The notes beneath the pieces were generated by a model, which did no database searches, was not told the DNA's origin, and worked only from the letters and a program-made list of their open reading frames with translations. Below are positions 35,171 to 44,214 of a DNA stretch of 64,000 bases, in pieces. The stretch is from Mycolicibacterium sp. TUM20985 (GTDB taxonomy: Bacteria; Actinomycetota; Actinomycetes; Mycobacteriales; Mycobacteriaceae). The stretch is from assembly GCF_030295745.1 (NCBI RefSeq), contig NZ_AP027291.1, positions 930,001 through 994,000 of the forward strand. Direction: 5' to 3'. The position numbers were made by a program, and so were the translations under genes. The stretch's first letter is position 1, and each line of letters opens with the position of its first letter.

Positions 35171-36648
35171 GAAGGCAGCCCGATCTCGCGATATCGCTTC
35201 AGTCGCGACACCAGACGGTCCTCGGAGCTGAGAGGTCGCAGGGCAACCAACTCGGCGGCGATGGTGGCCGAGAGGCGGCCGGTGAACTCCAACGGCGTGT
35301 CGGCGGCGTCGGTGTGCTCGGGCACGATGGCATCGACGATACCGTTGCGCAACAGGTCTGCCGACCGGATACCTTGTGCCGCTGCGAGTTCAGGAGCGTG
35401 ATCGACGTCGCGGAAGACGATCGCACTGGCGCCTTCCGGTGGCAGCGGCGCCAGCCAGCCGTGCAGGGCCGCGAGGACGCGATCGGAGGGCACCATCGCC
35501 AGGGCCGGGCCGCCACTGCCCTGGCCGAGCAGGACCGACACCGTCGGGGTGTCCAGCGTGACGAGTTGCGCGAGACACCTGGCGATCTCGCCAGCCAGAC
35601 CGCCCTCCTCGGCTTCGGCCGACAACGCGGGCCCGGGTGTGTCTATGACGAGCACCAGCGGTAGTCGCAACCCCGCGGCCAACGCCATCCCCCGCCGCGC
35701 CTCGCGCAGAGCCTGCGGGCCGGCCAGCCCCCTGCCGACCCCGCGCTGCTGCCCGACCACCACCGCGGGCTGGCCGCCGAACCGCGCCAGGGCAAGTAAC
35801 GTCGTCGCCGCCTCGCCATGCCCGCCGGAACCCGACAGCAGCACCCGTTCGGTGGTGCCGTGCCGCAGCAGGTAGCCGATGCCCGGCCGGTCGGGTCGAC
35901 GCGACGCCTCCACCGAATCCCAGGCGGGGACGTCCTCGATGGACTCCGCTTCGGGTGCCTGCGGCGGCAAGCCCGGCTGGTCCGACAGCACCTTGAGGGT
36001 GCGGTCCAACGTCGAGCGCAGTATCTCGACGGGGACCACCCCGTCGATCACGCCGTGGCGGTGCAGGTTCTCGGCCGTCTGGATGCCGGTCGGGAACGGT
36101 TCGCCGTACAGGTGCTCGTACACGCGGGGCCCGAGGAACCCGATCATCGCACCCGGCTCGGCCGCGGTGACGTGGCCCAGCGAACCCCACGACGCGAACA
36201 CCCCGCCCGTCGTGGGATGCCGCAGATACACCAGGTAGGGGAGGTGCGCCTGCTTGTGCAGCTCGACCGCTGCGGCGATCTTGACCATCTGCAGGAAGGC
36301 CACGGTGCCCTCCTGCATGCGGGTGCCACCGGAACTCGGTGACGCGACCAGGGGAAGGCGCTCGGCGGTGGCCCGCTCGACGGCCGCGGTGATTCGCTCG
36401 GCCGCGGCCACGCCGATCGATCCGGCGAGGAAGTCGAACTCGCTGGCGATGACGGCGATGCGGCGGCCGTAGACCGTTCCCTCGCCGGTCAGCACCGATT
36501 CGTCGAGCCCGGTCGCCGCCCTTGCGGCCGCGAGTTCGCGGCGGTATCGGGCGTCGGCGTCGACGTCGAGCGGGGTCACGTCCCAACTGACGAATGACCC
36601 CTCGTCGAGGACGGCATCTCGGAGGGCCATGGCACCGATCCGGCTCAT
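35167..36648 (-). CDS. accD3: Acyl-CoA carboxylase carboxyltransferase AccD3
   Basis: 493 residues. It carries fused N- and C-type carboxyltransferase halves: SPSSGGTRMQEGTVAFLQMVKIAAAVELH and PYLVYLRHPTTGGVFASWGSLGHVTAAEPGAMIGFLGPRVYE in the first half, and LVLVIDTPGPALSAEAEEGGLAGEIARCL with LGQGSGGPALAM in the second. The sequence agrees well with Rv0904c. AccD3 is a carboxyltransferase beta subunit whose physiological role is less well defined than AccD4-6. It ends 4 nt into the convergent Nudix regulator gene and begins in a 26-bp gap shared with echA6. Confidence 0.93.
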   Translation of the reverse strand: MSRIGAMALRDAVLDEGSFVSWDVTPLDVDADARYRRELAAARAATGLDESVLTGEGTVYGRRIAVIASEFDFLAGSIGVAAAERITAAVERATAERLPLVASPSSGGTRMQEGTVAFLQMVKIAAAVELHKQAHLPYLVYLRHPTTGGVFASWGSLGHVTAAEPGAMIGFLGPRVYEHLYGEPFPTGIQTAENLHRHGVIDGVVPVEILRSTLDRTLKVLSDQPGLPPQAPEAESIEDVPAWDSVEASRRPDRPGIGYLLRHGTTERVLLSGSGGHGEAATTLLALARFGGQPAVVVGQQRGVGRGLAGPQALREARRGMALAAGLRLPLVLVIDTPGPALSAEAEEGGLAGEIARCLAQLVTLDTPTVSVLLGQGSGGPALAMVPSDRVLAALHGWLAPLPPEGASAIVFRDVDHAPELAAAQGIRSADLLRNGIVDAIVPEHTDAADTPLEFTGRLSATIAAELVALRPLSSEDRLVSRLKRYREIGLPS

Positions 36649-36674
36649 CGGGCAAGGCTATATAGGCTGACGGC
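36649..36674. promoter_or_regulatory. Symmetric bidirectional promoter of accD3 and echA6
   Basis: The whole intergenic region is 26 bp with the perfect palindrome CTATATAG at 36658-36665 in its centre. Overlapping -10 hexamers (TATAGG on plus, TATAGC on minus) each lie 8 nt from their ATG, and the palindrome is 9-10 nt from each start. Both mRNAs would be leaderless. Confidence 0.65.
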
Positions 36675-37409
36675 ATGATTGGTGTGACCCGCGACGGTGC
36701 CGTACTGACCTTGGAGATGCAGCGACCCGAGCGACGCAATGCGCTCAACTCCGAACTCGTCGACGGATTGCGGGAGGCGATCGAGAAGGCCGCCGACCAA
36801 GAGGTGCGGGCGATCGTCCTCACCGGCGGGGGACACGTGTTCAGTTCGGGTGCGGACCTCTCCGGTGGCCAGGGCGTCGCCGACGAGCTGCCGGAGAAGG
36901 CGAAGGCGCTCAACATCACCATCGATCAGGCGCCGATACCGGTCATCGGCGCGGTCAACGGACCTGCCATCGGCGCCGGTGTGATCCTTTCGATGATCTG
37001 CGATCTGCGCGTCGTCGCTCCCGAGGCATACTTCCAGTTCCCCGTCGCCAAATACGGCATCGCACTGGACAATTGGAGCATCCGCCGACTCGCGTCACTG
37101 GTCGGCGCCGGACGGGCGCGCGGCATGCTCCTGGCCGCCGAGCGATTGACCGCCGACGACGCCCTGCAGACCGGCATGGCGAACCGCATCGGCACCCTGG
37201 CCGACGCGCAGTCCTGGGCCAAGGAGATCGCCGGGTTCGCGCCGCTGGCACTGCAGCACGCCAAGCGCGTGCTCAACGACGACGGCGCCTACGAGGATCC
37301 CTGGCCGACCCATCAGGAGCTCTTCGACCGAGCGTGGTCGAGCGAGGACATCATCGAAGCGCAGGTCGCCCGCATCGAGAAGCGGCCCGCGAAGTTCAAG
37401 GGCGCCTAG
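36675..37409 (+). CDS. echA6: Enoyl-CoA hydratase/isomerase-fold protein EchA6
   Basis: 244 residues, crotonase fold: [17 protein letters not shown], the oxyanion segment [13 protein letters not shown] and [28 protein letters not shown]. Rv0905 (EchA6) in M. tuberculosis lacks typical hydratase activity and is reported to bind long-chain acyl-CoA and feed the FAS-II mycolate pathway. The same role is inferred here. Divergent from accD3; Rv0906-like gene starts directly after its stop. Confidence 0.92.
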   Translation: MIGVTRDGAVLTLEMQRPERRNALNSELVDGLREAIEKAADQEVRAIVLTGGGHVFSSGADLSGGQGVADELPEKAKALNITIDQAPIPVIGAVNGPAIGAGVILSMICDLRVVAPEAYFQFPVAKYGIALDNWSIRRLASLVGAGRARGMLLAAERLTADDALQTGMANRIGTLADAQSWAKEIAGFAPLALQHAKRVLNDDGAYEDPWPTHQELFDRAWSSEDIIEAQVARIEKRPAKFKGA

Positions 37410-38561
37410 ATGTTCTGGCGCGCAGCCCGACTGATCGGTGGGACCGCGGCGGCGGCCGGCGGTGGCTGGGCGTTGCGGGCACTCCAGGGCGCTCCAGAGG
37501 CGCTGGGCGCGTCACCGGTCGAGATCGACGGCATCACCAAGGGGTCGCCGCACTATCGCGACGGCGTGTTCGTCAACCTCGAACCCGCCTCCGAGGCGAG
37601 CCTCACCCGCCAGCAGCAGTTCCTGCTCGCCCGCGATATCGTCGGCGGCAGCCCGGCCCAGCAGCCCACCACGCCGGTCCCGTTGGTGACGCCCGACCCG
37701 AGCGTGGCGGCCGGCGACCTGGCGGCGACCTGGTACGGGCATTCGTCGGCGATGATCGAGGTCGACGGCTACCGCATCCTCGCCGACCCGATCTGGAGCG
37801 ACCGGTGTTCACCATCGCGTGCGGTCGGCCCGCAACGGCTGCATCCGGTGCCGACCGAGCTCGAGGCGCTTCCGGCCGTCGACGCGGTGATCATCAGCCA
37901 CGACCACTACGACCATCTCGACGTCGACACGATCAAACAGCTCGCGCTCACGCAGCGGGCCAAGTTCTTCGTTCCGCTCGGCATCGGCGCACATCTGCGG
38001 ACGTGGCACATCCCGGCCGACCGCATCGTCGAGCTCGACTGGAACGAGAGCGCACACCTCGGCGAGCTGGAGCTGGTCTGCACGCCGGCGCGACACTTCT
38101 CGGGCCGCTTCCTGACGCGTGACCTCACGCTGTGGTCGTCCTGGGCCATCATCGGCCCGCGGCACCGCGCGTTCTTCGGCGGTGACACCGGCTACACGAA
38201 GAGCTTCACCGACATCGGTTCGGACTACGGCCCGTTCGATCTGACGCTCATGCCGGTCGGCGCCTACCACCCCGGTTGGCCCGACATCCACATGAACCCC
38301 GAGGACGCCGTCCGCGCGCACCGCGACGTCACCGACGGGATCGGAGGTCGCCGCCGGGGCGGCTCCGGCGGCCTGCTGGTGCCGATTCACTGGGCGACGT
38401 TCCGGTTGGCGCCGCACCCGTGGTCCGAACCCGTCGAGCGGTTGCTGGTCGCCGCCGAGGGCGAGGGTGTCGCCGTCGCGACGCCCAGGCCGGGCCAGCG
38501 CATCGAGAAGAGTCAGCAATCGCACACGTCGGTCACATTGGACCCGTGGTGGCGCACCTGA
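37410..38561 (+). CDS. Metallo-beta-lactamase-fold lipid hydrolase, NAPE-PLD-like (Rv0906)
   Basis: 383 residues. The metal-binding signature is SHDHYDHLDVDTIK, the HxHYDHLD form characteristic of NAPE-phospholipase D/UlaG-like proteins; further ligands are likely in PARHFSGR, FFGGDTGY and PIHWATF. A hydrophobic, Ala/Gly-rich N-terminus (residues 1-25) may be a signal or membrane anchor. It is directly adjacent to echA6 (no gap) and belongs to the run Rv0905-Rv0910, pointing to lipid processing in the envelope. Confidence 0.9.
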   Translation: MFWRAARLIGGTAAAAGGGWALRALQGAPEALGASPVEIDGITKGSPHYRDGVFVNLEPASEASLTRQQQFLLARDIVGGSPAQQPTTPVPLVTPDPSVAAGDLAATWYGHSSAMIEVDGYRILADPIWSDRCSPSRAVGPQRLHPVPTELEALPAVDAVIISHDHYDHLDVDTIKQLALTQRAKFFVPLGIGAHLRTWHIPADRIVELDWNESAHLGELELVCTPARHFSGRFLTRDLTLWSSWAIIGPRHRAFFGGDTGYTKSFTDIGSDYGPFDLTLMPVGAYHPGWPDIHMNPEDAVRAHRDVTDGIGGRRRGGSGGLLVPIHWATFRLAPHPWSEPVERLLVAAEGEGVAVATPRPGQRIEKSQQSHTSVTLDPWWRT

Positions 38562-38566
38562 GCGGC

Positions 38567-38572
38567 TAACGT
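38567..38572 (+). promoter_or_regulatory. -10 box of leaderless serine hydrolase gene
   Basis: TAACGT, then 6 nt, then the GTG at 38579; no ribosome binding site. Confidence 0.4.
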
Positions 38573-38578
38573 GCTGGT

Positions 38579-40204
38579 GTGCAGCGCTCATCGAGATCCC
38601 GCCTCGCCGTCCTCCTTGCCGTCACGGCGTTGATCGCGGGGTGTGACTCGAAGCCGGCCGACCGGGCGGCGCCGTCGAGCAGCCCGTCCAGCACCGCCGC
38701 TCCCGTCTCCGACCTTCCACCGCCGTTGGTTCCGGCAATGCCCCTGCCGGACAACGCCGTCGAGAATGCCGTCGCCAAGCTGGACGGCATCGCCGACGAG
38801 CTCATGAAGAAGTCAGGCATCCCGGGAATGGCGGTGGCCGTCGTCCACGGCGGAAAGACGGTCTATGCCAAGGGGTTTGGCGTCAAGGATGCCCGCAACG
38901 GCGACAGTCCGGAGAACAAGGTGGACCCCGACACGGTCTTCCAGCTCGCCTCACTGTCCAAGCCCCTGGGGTCCACCGTCGTCGCTCACCAGGTCGGTCA
39001 GGGTGCCATCACGTGGGATACGCCCATCGTCGCCGAGCTGCCCTGGTTCGCGTTGCAGAATCCGGACGTCACCAAGATGGTGAGCGTCGGCGACATGTAC
39101 TCCCACCGGTCCGGCCTGCCCGACCATGCGGGTGACCTGCTCGAGGACCTCGGCTACGACAGGCGCTACATCCTGGACCGCCTCCGCCAGCTGCCCCTCG
39201 ATCCATATCGAATCTCGTACGCCTACACCAACTTCGGGTTGACCGCTGGCGCCGAGGCCGTGGCGACCAGCGCGGGCAAGACGTGGGAGGAGCTCAGCCA
39301 GGAAGTCCTCTACGGCCCCCTGGGAATGACCTCCACGAGTTCGCGATTCGACGAGTACGAGTCGAGGACCGACAAGGCCGTCGGGCACATCCACATCGAT
39401 GACGCATACAAACCGCTCTACGTCCGCGATGCCCAGCCGGAGTCGCCCGCGGGCGGGGTCAGCTCGTCGGCGAACGACATGACCAAGTGGCTGACGATGA
39501 TGCTCGCCGACGGGAGTTTCAACGGTCAGCAGATCGTCGACCCGAAGGCGCTACTGCCCGCCGTCACGCCGCAGATCACGTCGAGCCCGCCGTCGGAACC
39601 GGCGATGCGCTCGGGGTTCTACGGGTACGGCTTCAACGTGGGGACGACGTCCGCCGCCCGCGTGCAGCTCAGCCACTCCGGAGCGTTCGACGTGGGGGGG
39701 GCGGGCACCAACTTCGTCATCATCCCGTCGGCCGACGTGGCCATCGTGGCGCTGACCAATGCCACCCCGTCCGGCATTCCCGAGACGCTCACGGCCGAGT
39801 TCGCCGATCTGGTCCAGTTCGGCGAGGTCCGACAGGATTGGCGCACGCTCTACGGGGACGCGTTCGCGGCGATGGAGGGGCCGGAAGGCTCTCTGGCAGG
39901 CCAGAAGCCGCCCGCGAGCCCCGCCCCGGCGCCCGCCATGCCGACGTTGGTGGGCACCTACGACAACCCCTACTGGGGGCCGGCCACCGTGGCGGACACC
40001 GACGGAAGGCTCACTCTCGCAATCGGACCGCGCGAGAGATTCGAGCTGAGCCACTGGGACGGCAACGTGTTCACCTTCGTACCCACCGGTGAGAACGCGC
40101 CGCCAGGATCGATCTCCAAGGCCACGTTCACCGGTGACGTTCTGACCTTGGAGTTCTACGACGCCGAGAAGATGGGAGCGTTCACCAGGGCGCCAGGGCG
40201 ATGA
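38579..40204 (+). CDS. Beta-lactamase-fold serine hydrolase lipoprotein (Rv0907-like)
   Basis: 541 residues. Lipoprotein signal peptide with lipobox LIAGC (cysteine about residue 22). The class C beta-lactamase/PBP4-like domain (about 60-430) has the SxxK motif in [11 protein letters not shown] and the YxN motif in YAYTNFG; a C-terminal lipocalin-like extension (about 450-541) follows a Pro-rich linker. Probably an exported peptidase or esterase. ctpE overlaps its stop by 4 nt. A GTG start with no Shine-Dalgarno suggests a leaderless transcript. Confidence 0.9.
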   Translation: MQRSSRSRLAVLLAVTALIAGCDSKPADRAAPSSSPSSTAAPVSDLPPPLVPAMPLPDNAVENAVAKLDGIADELMKKSGIPGMAVAVVHGGKTVYAKGFGVKDARNGDSPENKVDPDTVFQLASLSKPLGSTVVAHQVGQGAITWDTPIVAELPWFALQNPDVTKMVSVGDMYSHRSGLPDHAGDLLEDLGYDRRYILDRLRQLPLDPYRISYAYTNFGLTAGAEAVATSAGKTWEELSQEVLYGPLGMTSTSSRFDEYESRTDKAVGHIHIDDAYKPLYVRDAQPESPAGGVSSSANDMTKWLTMMLADGSFNGQQIVDPKALLPAVTPQITSSPPSEPAMRSGFYGYGFNVGTTSAARVQLSHSGAFDVGGAGTNFVIIPSADVAIVALTNATPSGIPETLTAEFADLVQFGEVRQDWRTLYGDAFAAMEGPEGSLAGQKPPASPAPAPAMPTLVGTYDNPYWGPATVADTDGRLTLAIGPRERFELSHWDGNVFTFVPTGENAPPGSISKATFTGDVLTLEFYDAEKMGAFTRAPGR

Positions 40205-42582
40205 CCGCCGCGACGGCGACTGGTCTCTCGGACGCCGAGGTCGGCCAACGGGTCGCCGAGGGCAAGGCCAACGACGTCCCCACCCGAGCCGCGCGAAGCG
40301 TCCAGGAGATCGTCCGCGCCAACGTCTTCACCCGGATCAATGCGATCCTCGGCGTCCTGCTCGTCATCGTGCTGTCCACCGGGTCGTTCATCAACGGGTT
40401 GTTCGGCGTCCTCATCGTCGCCAACTCTGCGATTGGCATCGTTCAGGAACTGCGGGCCAAGCAGACGCTGGACAAGTTGGCCATCGTGGGTCAGGCGAAA
40501 CCCGTGGTGCGCAGACAGTCTGGGACCGCTGCACGTTCACCAGGTGAGGTGGTGCTCGACGACGTCATCGAACTCGGGCCGGGTGATCAGATCGTGGTCG
40601 ACGGCGAGGTGGTCGAGGAGGCGGATCTCGAAGTCGACGAATCCCTTCTCACCGGCGAGGCGGATCCGGTGGCCAAGGATGCGGGCGACGAGGTGAAGTC
40701 GGGCAGCTTCGTGGTGGCGGGAAGCGGCGCATACCGCGCGACGAAGGTGGGTCGCGAGGCGTACGCCGCCAAGCTCGCCGAGGAGGCCAGCAAGTTCACG
40801 CTGGTGAAGTCCGAGCTTCGCAGCGGTATCGACAAGATCCTCCAGTTCATCACCTACCTGCTGATTCCCGCCGGACTCCTGACCATCTACACACAGCTGT
40901 TCACCACCGACGTGGGCTGGCGAGAGTCGGTGTTGCGCATGGTCGGTGCGCTGGTGCCGATGGTGCCCGAAGGTCTGGTCCTGATGACCTCGATCGCGTT
41001 CGCGGTCGGAGTGGTGCGGCTCGGCAGGCGTCAGTGCCTGGTACAGGAACTGCCTGCGATAGAAGGCCTCGCCCGAGTGGACGTGGTGTGCGCCGACAAG
41101 ACGGGAACGCTGACCGAGAACGGCATGCGACTCAGCGAGCTGAAGACCTTCGGCGACCGCGACGCTCGGGATGCGCTGGCAGCACTGGCGGCCGCCGACG
41201 ACCGTCCGAACGCCAGCATGCAAGCCATCGGCGAGGCGTACGGCGATCCACCCGGCTGGACGGCCACCGCCAACGCGCCCTTCAGGTCGGCGACGAAGTG
41301 GAGCGGTACTTCCTTTGGCGAAGATGGCAACTGGGTGATCGGTGCGCCCGACGTGCTGCTCGATCCCGCCTCGCCCGACGCCGAAGTCGCCGAAGGCATC
41401 GGCGCGAAGGGTATGCGCGTTCTGCTCCTCGGTTCGTCGGACGTCCCGGTCGACGCACCAGGAGCGCCGGGCGTCGTGACGCCGGTGGCGCTGGTCGTGC
41501 TCGAGCAGCGGGTTCGGCCTGACGCCCGCGAGACGCTCGATTACTTTGCCGCACAGAGTGTCACCGTCAAGGTGATCTCGGGAGACAACGCCGTGTCCGT
41601 CGCGGCGGTCGCGGGCGGCCTCGGCCTGCACGGCGAGACGATGGACGCCCGACAACTGCCGAGGGACGCCGACGAGCTAGCGGACTCGGTCGAGGAGCAC
41701 ACCACCTTCGGCCGGGTCCGGCCCGACCAGAAACGGGCAATGGTGCACGCCCTGCAGTCCCGCGGCCACACCGTCGCGATGACCGGCGACGGCGTCAACG
41801 ACGTGTTGGCGCTCAAGGACGCCGACATCGGCGTCGCCATGGGCTCCGGTAGCTCGGCCTCGCGCGCGGTGGCACAGATCGTGTTGCTGGACAACAAGTT
41901 CGCTACCCTTCCCTACGTCGTCGGCGAGGGCAGGCGGGTGATCGGCAACATCGAGCGGGTCTCGAATCTGTTCCTCACCAAGACGGTGTACTCGGTCTTG
42001 CTGGCGGTGCTGGTGGGCCTTGCCGGGCTGTCGGCGAAGATCTTCCACACGAACCCATTGCTGTTCCCGTTCAAGCCGATCCACGTGACGATCGCCGCGT
42101 GGTTCACCATCGGAATCCCCGCGTTCGTGCTGTCACTGGCACCCAACCGGGAACGTGCCCACACGGGGTTCGTCCGTCGCGTCATGACCTCGGCGCTGCC
42201 GAACGGGCTGATCGTCGGCCTCGCGACGTTCGTCAGCTACCTGCTCGCGTACGAGGGACGCGCGTCGACCGTGGCGCAGCAGACTCAGGCGTCGACGGCG
42301 GCATTGATCACGCTCCTGGTGAGCGCGCTGTGGGTGCTCGCGGTGGTGGCGAGGCCGTACGAGTGGTGGCGGATCGCGCTGGTCGCGGTGTCGGCGGCGG
42401 CGTACGTGGTGATCTTCTCGCTGCCGTTGGCCAGGAAGGTCTTCATGCTCGATCCCTCCCACCTGGGGATGACGGTGACTGCCCTGGCCATCGGGGTGGC
42501 GGCAGCCACTCTGATCGAGGTGGTCTGGTGGGTGCAGGGGCGAATTCTCGGGGAGCGGCGACTGCTCTGGCGGTCGGACTAG
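40201..42582 (+). CDS. ctpE: Cation-transporting P-type ATPase CtpE
   Basis: 793 residues. Phosphorylation motif [12 protein letters not shown], actuator TGEAD ([11 protein letters not shown]) and hinge [18 protein letters not shown] are intact. N-terminal ATPase-N domain begins [18 protein letters not shown]. About eight to ten membrane helices are expected. M. tuberculosis CtpE (Rv0908, about 797 residues) has been linked to calcium uptake. The ATG lies within the end of the upstream gene (4-nt overlap), so it is translated from the same mRNA. Confidence 0.94.
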   Translation: MTAATATGLSDAEVGQRVAEGKANDVPTRAARSVQEIVRANVFTRINAILGVLLVIVLSTGSFINGLFGVLIVANSAIGIVQELRAKQTLDKLAIVGQAKPVVRRQSGTAARSPGEVVLDDVIELGPGDQIVVDGEVVEEADLEVDESLLTGEADPVAKDAGDEVKSGSFVVAGSGAYRATKVGREAYAAKLAEEASKFTLVKSELRSGIDKILQFITYLLIPAGLLTIYTQLFTTDVGWRESVLRMVGALVPMVPEGLVLMTSIAFAVGVVRLGRRQCLVQELPAIEGLARVDVVCADKTGTLTENGMRLSELKTFGDRDARDALAALAAADDRPNASMQAIGEAYGDPPGWTATANAPFRSATKWSGTSFGEDGNWVIGAPDVLLDPASPDAEVAEGIGAKGMRVLLLGSSDVPVDAPGAPGVVTPVALVVLEQRVRPDARETLDYFAAQSVTVKVISGDNAVSVAAVAGGLGLHGETMDARQLPRDADELADSVEEHTTFGRVRPDQKRAMVHALQSRGHTVAMTGDGVNDVLALKDADIGVAMGSGSSASRAVAQIVLLDNKFATLPYVVGEGRRVIGNIERVSNLFLTKTVYSVLLAVLVGLAGLSAKIFHTNPLLFPFKPIHVTIAAWFTIGIPAFVLSLAPNRERAHTGFVRRVMTSALPNGLIVGLATFVSYLLAYEGRASTVAQQTQASTAALITLLVSALWVLAVVARPYEWWRIALVAVSAAAYVVIFSLPLARKVFMLDPSHLGMTVTALAIGVAAATLIEVVWWVQGRILGERRLLWRSD

Positions 42583-42607
42583 CAATTCGAGACATTATGG
42601 TGGGGTC

Positions 42608-42898
42608 ATGGGATTCCTGGAAAAGGTGAAGGACCTGGCGTCGAAGAACGCCGACAAGGTCGACACGGCGATCGAGAAGGTCGGCGACGTCGTCGACAAG
42701 AAGACGCAGGGCAAGTACGCGGGGCACGTCGACAAGGCGCAGGAGGCCGCGAGGAAGGCCGTCGCCGACAACGCGGGCCGGTCACCACAGCAGCCGCCCG
42801 CCGCGCCGTCGGGCCCGCCACAGCAGCCGCCCGCCGCGCCGTCCGGACCGCCGCCGCAGCCGCCCGCCGCACCGTCCGGACCGCCGCCGGCCTCGTAG
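42608..42898 (+). CDS. Rv0909-like antitoxin with Pro-rich repeat tail
   Basis: 96 residues. The first 55 (MGFLEKVKDLASKNADKV, then DKKTQGKYAGHVDKAQEAA) match the small helical protein Rv0909, annotated in M. tuberculosis as antitoxin to Rv0910. Here a C-terminal tail adds three 11-residue repeats (PQQPPAAPSGP type) that I do not recall in Rv0909 (59 residues). Adjacent to and 3 nt before the Rv0910-like gene. The toxin-antitoxin role is taken from annotation of the homologue, not shown by sequence. Confidence 0.85.
   Translation: MGFLEKVKDLASKNADKVDTAIEKVGDVVDKKTQGKYAGHVDKAQEAARKAVADNAGRSPQQPPAAPSGPPQQPPAAPSGPPPQPPAAPSGPPPAS
42785..42883 (+). repeat. Three 33-nt tandem coding repeats
   Basis: Units at 42785-42817, 42818-42850 and 42851-42883 encode PQQPPAAPSGP twice and PPQPPAAPSGP once. 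Likely prone to slippage, so copy number may vary between strains. Confidence 0.85.
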
Positions 42899-42901
42899 GC
42901 G

Positions 42902-43333
42902 ATGGCCAAGCTCTCCGTCTCGGTCGACGTCCCCCTCGCGCCGGAGCAGGCCTGGGCGGCCGCGTCGGACCTATCTCGGTACAAGGAGTGGCTGAGCATC
43001 CACCGGGTGTGGCGCAGCCGCGTACCGGAGACGCTGGAGAAGGGCACGAAGCTCGCGTCCATCGTCGAGGTCAAGGGCATGCCCAACCTCGTCCACTGGA
43101 CGATCGTCAACTACAAGCCCCCGGAGAGCATGACGCTCAACGGTGACGGCAAGGGTGGCGTGAAGATCAAGATGATCGGCAAGATCAAGCCGGCCGACGA
43201 GGGCTCCACGGTGACGTTCGACGTTCATCTCGGCGGACCCGCCCTGTTCGGGCCGATCGGCATGATCGTCGCTGCGTCGCTCAAGGGTGACATCCGCGAC
43301 TCTCTGGACAACTTCAAGTCCGTCTTCGCGTGA
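42902..43333 (+). CDS. SRPBCC-fold protein, Rv0910-like toxin
   Basis: 143 residues, START/polyketide-cyclase-type helix-grip fold: MAKLSVSVDVPLAPEQAWAAASD at the start, YKEWLSIHRVWRSRVP, then MTLNGDGKGGVKIKMIGKI and DVHLGGPALFGPIGMIVAAS. Very similar to Rv0910, which is annotated as a toxin paired with Rv0909; the fold normally binds hydrophobic ligands, so a lipid-binding role is equally possible. The amidohydrolase overlaps its stop by 4 nt. Confidence 0.9.
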   Translation: MAKLSVSVDVPLAPEQAWAAASDLSRYKEWLSIHRVWRSRVPETLEKGTKLASIVEVKGMPNLVHWTIVNYKPPESMTLNGDGKGGVKIKMIGKIKPADEGSTVTFDVHLGGPALFGPIGMIVAASLKGDIRDSLDNFKSVFA

Positions 43334-44214
43334 CCGAACGCTACGAGTGCGGCATCGACGTCGCTGCCGTCACGGCGATCGACATCCACACCCACGTCGA
43401 GGTCGACTGTTCCGGGCATCACGCGTATGACGACGAGTTGGTCGATGCCACCCGGTCGTACTTCAAGATGGGCACCGCCGCGGCCGCGACGATCGACGAG
43501 CTGGCCGCTCACTACCGGCAGCGCAACGCCGCTGCCGTCGTGTTCACCATCGACGCCGAGACGGCGACGGGGCATCCGCCGAACTCCGTCGCCGATCTGA
43601 TCGGGGGCGCCGCACGCCACCACGACGTGCTGATCCCGTTCGGTACGGTCGATCCGCTGCGGCCGGAGCGGGCCGTAGCCGCTGTGCGCGAGCAGGTTTC
43701 GCTCGGCGTGCGCGGTTTCAAGTTCCATCCGAGCGTGCAGGGGTTCGAGCCCAACGACCGCACCTACTACCCCATCTACGAGGCCATCGAGGCGGCGGGC
43801 CTGCCTGCGTTGTTCCATACCGGCCAGACCGGACTGGGTTCGGGTTTGCCTGGCGGGCACGGCATCAAACTGCGCTACAGCGATCCGATGCTGCTCGACG
43901 ACGTCGCCGCCGACTTCCCCGGGCTGACCATCGTGATGGCGCATCCCGCGGTGCCATGGGTGGAGGCACAGATCGCGATCGTGGCGCACAAGGCGAACGT
44001 GTACCTGGACCTGTCGGGTTACGCCCCGAAGTACTTTCCGCCGCAACTGGTCTCGGCGCTTGGCCGACAGCTGCGCACCAAGGCGCTGTTCGGCACCGAC
44101 TATCCGTACGTCCAAATGGACCGGTGGCGAAGGGAATTCGCCGCCCTAGAGCTCGGATCCGAGACCGAGGAGCTGATTCTCAAGGCGAACGCCATGAGGG
44201 TGCTCGGCCTCTGA
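43330..44214 (+). CDS. Amidohydrolase-2 (ACMSD-type) family protein
   Basis: 294 residues, TIM-barrel metal hydrolase/decarboxylase. Metal ligands: DIHTHV (HxH) near residue 17, KFHPSVQGF, HTGQTG, MAHPAVPW and GTDYPYV near residue 257. Enzymes of this family decarboxylate or hydrolyse aromatic and heterocyclic acids; the substrate cannot be given. GTGA overlap with the Rv0910-like gene places it at the end of the operon starting at echA6. It overlaps the convergent channel gene by 35 nt. Confidence 0.88.
   Translation: MTERYECGIDVAAVTAIDIHTHVEVDCSGHHAYDDELVDATRSYFKMGTAAAATIDELAAHYRQRNAAAVVFTIDAETATGHPPNSVADLIGGAARHHDVLIPFGTVDPLRPERAVAAVREQVSLGVRGFKFHPSVQGFEPNDRTYYPIYEAIEAAGLPALFHTGQTGLGSGLPGGHGIKLRYSDPMLLDDVAADFPGLTIVMAHPAVPWVEAQIAIVAHKANVYLDLSGYAPKYFPPQLVSALGRQLRTKALFGTDYPYVQMDRWRREFAALELGSETEELILKANAMRVLGL

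Noticed and set aside
42785..42883. Regular repeats considered as a CRISPR or intergenic VNTR
   Set aside because: Units are contiguous without spacers, maintain the reading frame and encode a proline-rich tail.
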